From positions 62,001-126,000 of the forward strand of contig JAFEMH010002553.1 in assembly GCA_022495995.1 (NCBI GenBank): a stretch of 64,000 bases of DNA, read 5' to 3'. The notes beneath the pieces are model-generated. The model worked only from the letters and a program-made list of their open reading frames with translations. It searched no databases and was not told where the DNA came from. The first letter of the stretch is position 1; every line of letters starts with the position of its first letter. Below, piece by piece: positions 57,484-64,000 of the stretch. Source of the DNA: Adenophora triphylla var. japonica. Its lineage: Eukaryota > Streptophyta > Magnoliopsida > Asterales > Campanulaceae. Made by a program: the position numbers and the translations under genes.

Positions 57484-57653
57484 TGAATAGTTGTCGTAAG
57501 TACCATTAAAATGAAAGTAAAAAATATTTTGATTTTAAAAACTGTAGTTTGTAGTGGGCATATAGGTCCACCAATTCTGCACGACCTTTGTTCATCTGCT
57601 AAACTCAAATAACTCTCCGATCATCCATGTCCGCACCAATGTGATTAGGATGG
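57484..57653. other. Host-side flank right of RT1
   Basis: AT-rich sequence continuing the fragment cut by RT1 (after TSD GTAAT). GTAGTTTGTAGTGGGC near 57545 may be the right end of the broken MITE that starts at 9182. No gene was seen. Confidence 0.4.
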
Positions 57654-57661
57654 GTGACACA

Positions 57662-57888
57662 CAGGCCCGTCTCAATAGCTATAGTGGCCATGTGCGAAAT
57701 GAGAATGTAAAGCTCCGTTTGGAGAACACTCCCTCGACTTCAGGTCCTAAATTGCAATTTGCCTTTTAAAAAATTAACACAGTAATCTGTTATAAATATA
57801 TATTTAATGGGCATAGATAAAATTGAGGTCTTCAAAATTTGAGGCCCCGTGCAAAAAAATCTAATGTTCAATGCCTGAGCCGGCTCTG
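57662..57888. mobile_element. Small hAT-type MITE (227 bp)
   Basis: A perfect 8-bp TSD GTGACACA (57654-57661 and 57889-57896) flanks the imperfect inverted ends CAGGCCCGTCTCA and TGAGCCGGCTCTG. CAG...CTG ends with an 8-bp TSD fit the hAT superfamily. Non-coding. Confidence 0.85.
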
Positions 57889-58115
57889 GTGACACATCAC
57901 TCTCACGCTAAAGTCTGCACGCACCACTGCTGGCCTTGTTTAAGTGTTCATCATAGTCTATTGTAATTTGCATCAAGCAGGATCTCCAAACACAAGATAC
58001 AGGCCGCTTAGTTCTACAAAGTTCGGGCTATGCCCAGTTCTTTCCGATAAAACTGAAAATTATTCTTTGAAAATGTAAAGCTGAAATTATTAAATTGCTA
58101 AATTTGAAAACTTAT

Positions 58116-58924
58116 GCCCCATTTGTTTGGGGAAAAATATTTTTTTCATTTTTCGGCGTTTGTTAAGCATCGAAAAATGGAGAAAATTTTTTCCGAAAAT
58201 TATTTTTCCTACTTTTCTAAGTAAAATGATTTACGAGTTTTTTCTAAATAAAACATTTTTCGAAAAATGTTAACACCCTCACATACACATACACACCTAA
58301 CTTTTCATACACCCCACGTTACCCACCCCACATCAACCACCCCATCCCCACCCCCAGCCACAACCCCCCCCCCCCCCGAGTAAAAAAAAAATTAATCATT
58401 TTAAATTTATTTTTAACAACTCCTCTCCCAATCCACTCACCACCCCTGCCACCCTACCCCCCATTGGGTAAAAAAAAAATTAATCATTTTAAATTTGTTT
58501 TCCTCCCACAATCCACTCACCACCCCCCACCCCACCCCGTCGATTCAAAAAAAAAAAATCATTTTAAAATGATTAAAAATAAATTTAAAATGATTAAAAA
58601 AATTTGACCCGACGCGGGGGGCAGGGGGTGGTCTTTGGTGAGTGGAGTTGTTAAAATAACTTAAAATGATTAATATTTTTTTGACCCGATGGGGGGGGGG
58701 GGAGGGGTTAGGGGGTGGAGGGGCATGGCAGGGGTGGGGGTGATGAGTGGGTGGGTGGGTAAATTTGTAGTCAACCCAATCAAACATTTTTTGAAAAATA
58801 TTTTCCTTACCAAACAATCGAAAACATGTTTATCTCATTTTTCGAAAAACATTTTCATTTTCCGATAAATATTTTGCAGGAAATCATTTTTCCGAAATAT
58901 GTTTTACGCTAAACAAACGAAGCC
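58116..58924. mobile_element. Foldback-type inverted-repeat element
   Basis: The left end GCCCCATTTGTTTGGGGAAA and the reverse complement of the right end (GGCTTCGTTTGTTTAGCGTA) are related, and many TTTTTCGAAAA-like words lie in both arms. Near the middle, blocks with CCACTCACCACCCC and TTAATCATTTTAAATTT (58380-58520) recur inverted at 58555-58760, so the whole element could fold on itself. No clear TSD and no coding capacity. The superfamily is uncertain (hAT or PIF/Harbinger). Confidence 0.6.
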
Positions 58925-59454
58925 TTAGAGTTTGTTTGATAATATCGATCCGCATATATCTGAATCTTATCGAAATTTCAGCTCAAACACTCGAAAAGTT
59001 ATTTAAATAATCTCAATAATTAATTGTATAGTAAAATAAAGTCAATTATTGACGTATGTGTCATTCTTATTATAATAAGATTATTTTTATAATATTTCTC
59101 ACTTTATAACTCAATAACTAACTTAAATATCATATACTCCCTACGACCCGCTAATATTCGCGCTAATACATGAATTTCAGTCAAATCTCCTTAATCCTTC
59201 CTTCCCTCCAACTAATTTCAAAGGCCTGCCACTGTAACAAATTACTGCAAAGTACACAAATTCAAATTTATACATTAATAGAAGGAGATCAAATTACAAA
59301 CCCTGTTCATTCTGAAAACTTAAAATTGGAGCCAAAAAAAAAACAAATTACATTTTGCCTCCACTTCTTCCCTCCTTTTCTTCCCTACTTAAGACCACCT
59401 ATTCAAACAACTGTAGAAACAGTCATTACTTTCACACCACAGCTTCAACAAAAA

Positions 59455-60811
59455 ATGGGACGCCCAAAAAACATGAGCAATGAAGAAAGAAACTGCTTGG
59501 CCCAGTTTCTGTTATTGAAGGCTGAAGACGGAGTTCTTCCAAGAGGCTTGCCTACTGAAGCATCTACAAAATACAGTGTGAGCAAAAGAACTGTTTGGGC
59601 AACTTGGGTTGAAGTTCAAAAACAACAAGCACTTGGAATTCCTGTTTGTCTAACAAGTAAAAAAACCAATCAAAGAGGTAAGAGAGTTCATTTAGATGTT
59701 GAGAAAATGAAGACTATTCCCTTTTCAAAAAGAAATACAATACGAAATTTAGCACATGGATTGGGAGTTAGTAAAACCACATTAGGGAGGTGGAAAAAAG
59801 ATGGTGAGATCAGATCTCACACAAATGCCATAAAGCCAGCTTTAAACTTTTCAAATGAACTAGCAAGGCTCAGATTTTGCATTCAAGCACTCACATTTGA
59901 CATAGAAGCAAATAAACCAAAGTTCAAACCCATGACACATGTAGTACATGTTGATGAAAAATGATTTCAAATGACAGAATGTACAGCTAGGTACTACATG
60001 TGTCATGGAGAAGAACCACCACATAGATCATGCCAAAGTAAAAGATACGTTCCCAAAGTTATGTTCATATGTGCTGTAAGTAGACCAATCTACTCAATTA
60101 CTGGAGAGTTGGTGTTTGATGGAAAGATTGGAGTGTGGCCATTTATCAAAACAACCCCAGCAAAAAGAAACAGTGCTCACAGACCAGCTGGAACAATGGT
60201 GACAAAAGCACTTGATGGAATCAACAGGGAAGTTACAAAAGCCATGATGCTGAACAATGTAAGCTTGTTTTAAAAAATTCATGTTTTTCAATTCAAAACA
60301 GTAAAAAAACAGCAACTGAATTCATGTTTTCATTGCAGATTATCCCAGCAATTAAAGGAAAGTGGCCAGAAAATGAAAGAAAGGACATTGTCATTCAATG
60401 GGACAATGCTCCTCATATTCGCATTGATGATGATGAATTCGTGAGCAAAGAAGAATCGCGATGGTTTCAACATAACCATAGTATTCCAGCCTCCAAATTC
60501 CCCGAGATACCAATATAAATGACTTGGGTCAGTTTAGGTCCATAGATACACTCAAGAGAACTTCCAACGCAAGAACAGTTGATGAGTTGGTCCTAGCAAT
60601 TCATAACTCATTTGCAAGCCTTGAACATCAGAGTTTGAACAAGATTTTTATCACATTGCAAAGTACCATGATCAAAATCATGGAGGCAAAGGGGAAAAAC
60701 AACTTCCCACTGCCACATGATGGAAAAGATGCCCTAGAAAGATTGGGGCTGCTTCCAAAAGACCAATACGTAGAACCACAACTGGTGTCCCAAAGTTCAC
60801 ACACTAGTTAA
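59455..60811 (+). pseudogene. Mariner-like (DD39D) transposase, two exons, one stop and one frameshift
   Basis: It would cut and paste the element at TA sites. I chose the start MGRPKNMSNEER at 59455 (an in-frame ATG lies at 59170). HTH motifs: KYSVSKRTVWATWVE and RNLAHGLGVSKTTLGRWKK. The catalytic residues are VHVDEK (first Asp, near 59950), QWDNAPH (second, 60402) and TNINDLG (third, 60521), consistent with DD39D once a one-base deletion is allowed for. An 80-bp intron (GTAAGC at 60259 to TTGCAG at 60338, phase 0) interrupts the region between the first two Asp. The Trp codon after VHVDEK is a TGA stop (59962-59964), and a frameshift lies near 60505. With only two lesions this is a recently inactivated copy. 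Confidence 0.9.
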
Positions 60812-60988
60812 CAAACTACCAGCTCACCAATTCAGATCCAAGACTATGTTTTCATCACATAATTTGAAATAAGAAAACAGATTCATCATTTCACACACAA
60901 TACAATTGTTCCAAAACCCTAATCGTATTTTTAGCAACTCCCAACATCATTTTGCACATAAAATAAAGAAGAAGTAAAGAAATGACCT

Positions 60989-61460
60989 TCACTTGGGCTG
61001 GGTATCATCATCCCTTTCTTCTTCTGAGCAAGAGTCAAGAAAGTGAGAGATGGACAAAACCTCATACGAGCAGGAATAAGATGAGGTGGACCCTTCGGAC
61101 AGAGCTTTCTTCCCCAATGTAAATTTGTTTTTTGAATGCCAACCGATGCGTTCCTCGTATTCTTTCTCAAAGGCCTCGTAATCCGCTTTTGACGCACGAA
61201 ATTGTGGGGATGGTGGCGTCTCCCAAGACAACCGGGTCGGCTAAAACTTTCTCCGGCACGAAAATGTCGGCCAAAGAAGGAGAGACGGACGACGACGGCA
61301 GAAATTGTGGGGATGGTGGCGTCTCCGGCACAACTGGGTCGGCCAAAGAAGCACCACCCCGATCTACTTCGTCGGCCAAAGAAGTAGAGACGGGAGTGGA
61401 AGAAGGTATCTCAGATCTCTCAGAATTTGTAGGATTTTTGGTTAAAGAGGATAGATCCAT
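60989..61460 (-). pseudogene. Second, antisense ORF of the mariner-like element, unknown function
   Basis: A minus-strand frame starts MDLSSLTKNPTN at 61460. It is Ser/Pro/Glu-rich and contains PETPPSPQF. A second frame (to 60989) contains WETPPSPQF and RASKADYEAFEKEYEERIG, and ends in acidic CSEEERDDDTQPK. The two copies of ETPPSPQF sit in a 103-bp direct repeat (61199 and 61302). Since 103 is not a multiple of three, the duplication itself explains the frame change. A GA tract lies just upstream, in the 5' UTR position. No domain was recognised. The 3' ends of this ORF and the transposase face each other, 177 bp apart. Confidence 0.5.
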
Positions 61461-61537
61461 TGAGATCTAGGGTTTATGAACGGAGCGGCGGAATTGGGGA
61501 TAAGGTAGATGGATGAAGATAAGAAGATTCGTGAATG

Positions 61538-61539
<2 letters not shown>

Positions 61540-61602
<63 letters not shown>
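61540..61602. repeat. (GA)n microsatellite in the MLE
   Basis: About 62 bp of uninterrupted GA, followed by a shorter GA tract at 61625-61641. It lies upstream of the antisense ORF. Confidence 0.95.
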
Positions 61603-61609
<7 letters not shown>

Positions 61610-61865
61610 GCTTCTTTCACAAATGAGAGAGAGAGAGAGAGAAAGAAAAATTGTGTGGATGAAATAAATTGGGTAGGTGAAATTAAATTGGGTGGGTGAA
61701 AATTAAATTGAATTAGGATTAGTAATTAAGAGATTAGTGGGTTTTTTGGTGGGGTAGGGTGAATATTTTATTAATATAAAGTTTCCTTTTTGGGAGTGTG
61801 CGGTTATTAGCGGGACGCCCAAAAAGGAAAGTGTGCGGATATTAGCGGGACGGAGGGAGTATATA

Positions 61866-62280
61866 CTCCCATTGTCTTAAAAAATCTTACACATCTACAG
61901 TTCAAAATGAGAATTAAAAAATATTGTTATAAAAATTTAAAAAATAATGTTATAAAAATAGATGTTGTGATTGGGTAGAAAAGAAAAAATGATGTAGGAA
62001 ATAGTAGGTGGATAATTGTTGTGATTATAACAAATAAGTCTCAATAATAAAAAGATATTATATTCTTTAGGATGTATGACTTATCAATAAAAGAACTGAA
62101 CTTTGACAAAATTTGAAAAAATAATAATTATGATGCTTTATTAAAAATAGCACTTTTAAACTTGGATCATTGGCTATTTTACTGGAAAATTAGCATAAGT
62201 GGTGGAAGTTATGAAGAGTAGAAAGATTCACATAATGTGTTTATAATAAATTAAGTGGGTTAAAGAGAAAGAAAGAGAAA
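61866..62280. mobile_element. Possible Stowaway MITE fragment and AT-rich flank
   Basis: After TA (61864-61865), CTCCCATTGTCTTAAAAAAT resembles the left end of the outer MITE at 2494. No matching right end was found before the LINE, so this is a fragment or chance similarity. The rest is AT-rich with no gene. Confidence 0.4.
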
Positions 62281-62289
62281 TACCCTCTT

Positions 62290-64000
62290 CGGTATTCATG
62301 AAAGAATAAGAGAATGAATGAAGTAGTTATCATTATTGATAATGAGTATATCAATGATGTGGTGAAAGTATACAAAAAGAGTAACCAAATTATTAGTATT
62401 AAACTTGTGATATTTGATGAGATTATAACTATTATTAGTGTCAATGCACCACAAGTATGCTTGGATACATCTATTAAACAAGAATTTTTGGAAGATTTGA
62501 ATTAGATAGTGCAACTGGTACCTAGCGGTGGGAAATTGGTAATTGGTGGAAATTTTAACGAATCATGTGGGGTCTAGTAAACATGACTTTGAGAGCATTC
62601 ACGGAGGTTTTGATTTTGGGGAGAGGAATGAAGCAGAAAATGGTATCCTGATTTTTTTATGGCGTATGGATTGAATATAATGAACACTTGGTTCAAGAAA
62701 AGACAAACTCACTTAGTGTACAATAGGAGTGAATATAATGCAAGTCAGATTGACTTCTTCTTATTAAGAATGCTTGTAGAAAGAGTTACACGAATTGTAA
62801 GGTTATCCCGGGTGGAATTACAACCACCAAACGTATAATTGTGATACTTGATTTTCAAAGTAGGAATTATTCAAGGAAGAGAAAACTACAAGTAAACCCG
62901 AGAATCAAGTGGTGAAAGCGGTAAGGGAAGAATCAACAAAGATTTTTAGTTAAGATGGCCATTATCAGTATTTGGTCTTGTAATATGGACGATATAGATA
63001 AAGATTCGACTTGTACTAAGATGGAGCATATCATCAAGGATAATTGAACAAAGGCTAAGGAGAATTGTGCAGATTGCAGACAACCAATTTGGATTTATGC
63101 TCGAAAGACCGACTATAAAGACAATCTATCTTATGCGACAAATTATGGTGAAATATCGAGATAAAAACAAAGATTTGAATATGATTTTCATTAATTTGGA
63201 GAAGATGTATGATAAAGTACATAGAGAGATACTTTGGTGGGATTTAGCAAAGAAAAACGTTTCAACAAGTATATATATATCATCAGTGACATATATAATG
63301 AAGTTTGTTGAAGTGTACTAACTTGTGTTGAGAAGACAAAAAAGTTCTTTATTACGCTTGGAGTGCATCAAGTTTCTACACTTAGTCCATTTCTCTTTAA
63401 TATTATAAAGATGAATTAACAAGGTCAATCCAATATGATGTACCATGGTATATGTTGTTCGCATATGATATTGTGTTAATTGATGAGACTAAAGAGGGTG
63501 TTGAAAGTAAGTTTGAATTATGAAGACAAACTTTGAAATCTCGAGGCTTTTGATTGAGCCGAAGCTAGACTGCATATTCGGAGTTAGTTTAGAAGAGATG
63601 AAAGTAGGGAGGAAAGAATTATCACATTCGATAGAAATATTGTCCAAGCTTCTGACTTTTCGCTATATTGGATCTATTATCCAAAATAATGGAGAGTTGG
63701 ATGTTGATGTGGCTTATAAGATTAAAGCATGTTGATTGAAGTGGAAAAGTGTCATAGGGTTTTTATGTGATTCGGGCATGCCTCATAGATTAAGGAAAAA
63801 TTCTATCGCACGACAATTAGGCTGACGTTGTTATATGGCACTAAGTGTTGGATCGTGAAATATGTCACGTTAACAAAATGAACATGGCGGATATGTGTAT
63901 GATACGATGAATGTGTGGGCATACAAGAAATGATCGGTTGAGTAATGAGGTGATCATGAGAAAAGTAACAGTTTCTCCCATTGAAGATAAAATAAGGGAG
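62290..64000 (+). pseudogene. LINE (RTE-like) remnant, endonuclease and RT, cut by window end
   Basis: Plus-strand fragments of a non-LTR retrotransposon. The endonuclease part shows SIKLVIFDEI, ISVNAPQVCLD (normally ISAYAPQVGLD) and IKQEFLEDL near 62390-62505, then NTWFKKRQTH (62685) and SQIDFF (62745). The RT part shows DNQFGFMLERPT, LMRQIMVKYR, MIFINLEKMYDKVHREILWW (63079-63240), HQVSTLSPFLF-like residues, and the catalytic box FAYD at 63458-63469 instead of FADD. FRYIGSIIQNNGE and the C-terminal MCGHTR-like region follow to the window end. Many frameshifts, stops and the lost Asp show it is long dead. No poly(A) tail lies inside the window. Confidence 0.85.

Larger units (their letters stand above)
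59137..61859 (+). mobile_element. Plant mariner-like element (MLE), nearly full length
   Basis: Flanked by TA (59135-59136 and 61860-61861). The left end CTCCCTACGACCCGCTAATA matches the right end read inward, CTCCCTCCGTCCCGCTAATA. It is 2,723 bp long and contains a DD39D transposase on the plus strand and a second ORF on the minus strand. The right end carries a second copy of the GTGTGCGG(A/T)TATTAGCGGGACG motif 35 bp inside the first. Such elements can mobilise Stowaway MITEs like those at 709 and 2558. Confidence 0.92.

Overview
This window is a transposon-dense piece of a flowering-plant nuclear genome, most likely a eudicot. The evidence is Stowaway and hAT MITEs, a TRIM, Helitrons with plant-type CTRR ends, Ty1/copia and Ty3/gypsy Tat/Ogre-type retrotransposons, a plant DD39D mariner-like element, a plant RTE-type LINE, GT-AG introns, and plant-only domains (plant mobile domain, DUF7745-like). 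I found no convincing host housekeeping gene and no RNA gene.

Layout. 1-597: a TRIM cut by the window edge. 707-3056: Stowaway and hAT MITEs, one nested in another. 3.06-5.43 kb: unassigned. 5.44-8.13 kb: a decayed Ty1/copia element with its 3' LTR. 9.22-20.37 kb: a minus-strand Helitron array containing a 4.1-kb tandem duplication. 20.5-57.5 kb: one nested LTR-retrotransposon complex. 57.66-58.92 kb: a small hAT MITE and a foldback element. 59.14-61.86 kb: an almost complete mariner-like element. 62.3-64.0 kb: a LINE remnant cut by the window end.

The nested complex can be read exactly from target-site duplications (TSDs). RT1 (20512-57478, TSD GTAAT, minus strand, gag only) was hit inside its 5' LTR by RT2 (27214-57250, TSD GGGAG, minus strand, 30 kb, Tat/Ogre-like with gag, protease, RT, RNase H and integrase remnants). 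RT2 was then hit by a gypsy element now reduced to a solo LTR (31054-33631, TSD AAACT) and by RT3 (38217-46824, TSD TATCA, minus strand). RT1 LTRs differ by about 2 percent by eye and RT2 LTRs by about 1 percent, which agrees with the nesting order.

The most unusual part is the 3' half of RT2. Between integrase and the 3' LTR it carries two genes on the opposite strand: a four-exon plant-mobile-domain gene (from 33873) and a DUF7745-like gene (from 37400, split by RT3). The 10-bp palindrome TCCGCGCGGA lies 21-24 bp upstream of a TATA-like box in three places: the RT2 LTR promoter and the leaders of both antisense genes. This suggests a shared control site for the element and its passengers. 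Other points of interest are a second, antisense ORF inside the mariner-like element, and a slot in a gypsy LTR family where two members carry different palindromes at the same position.
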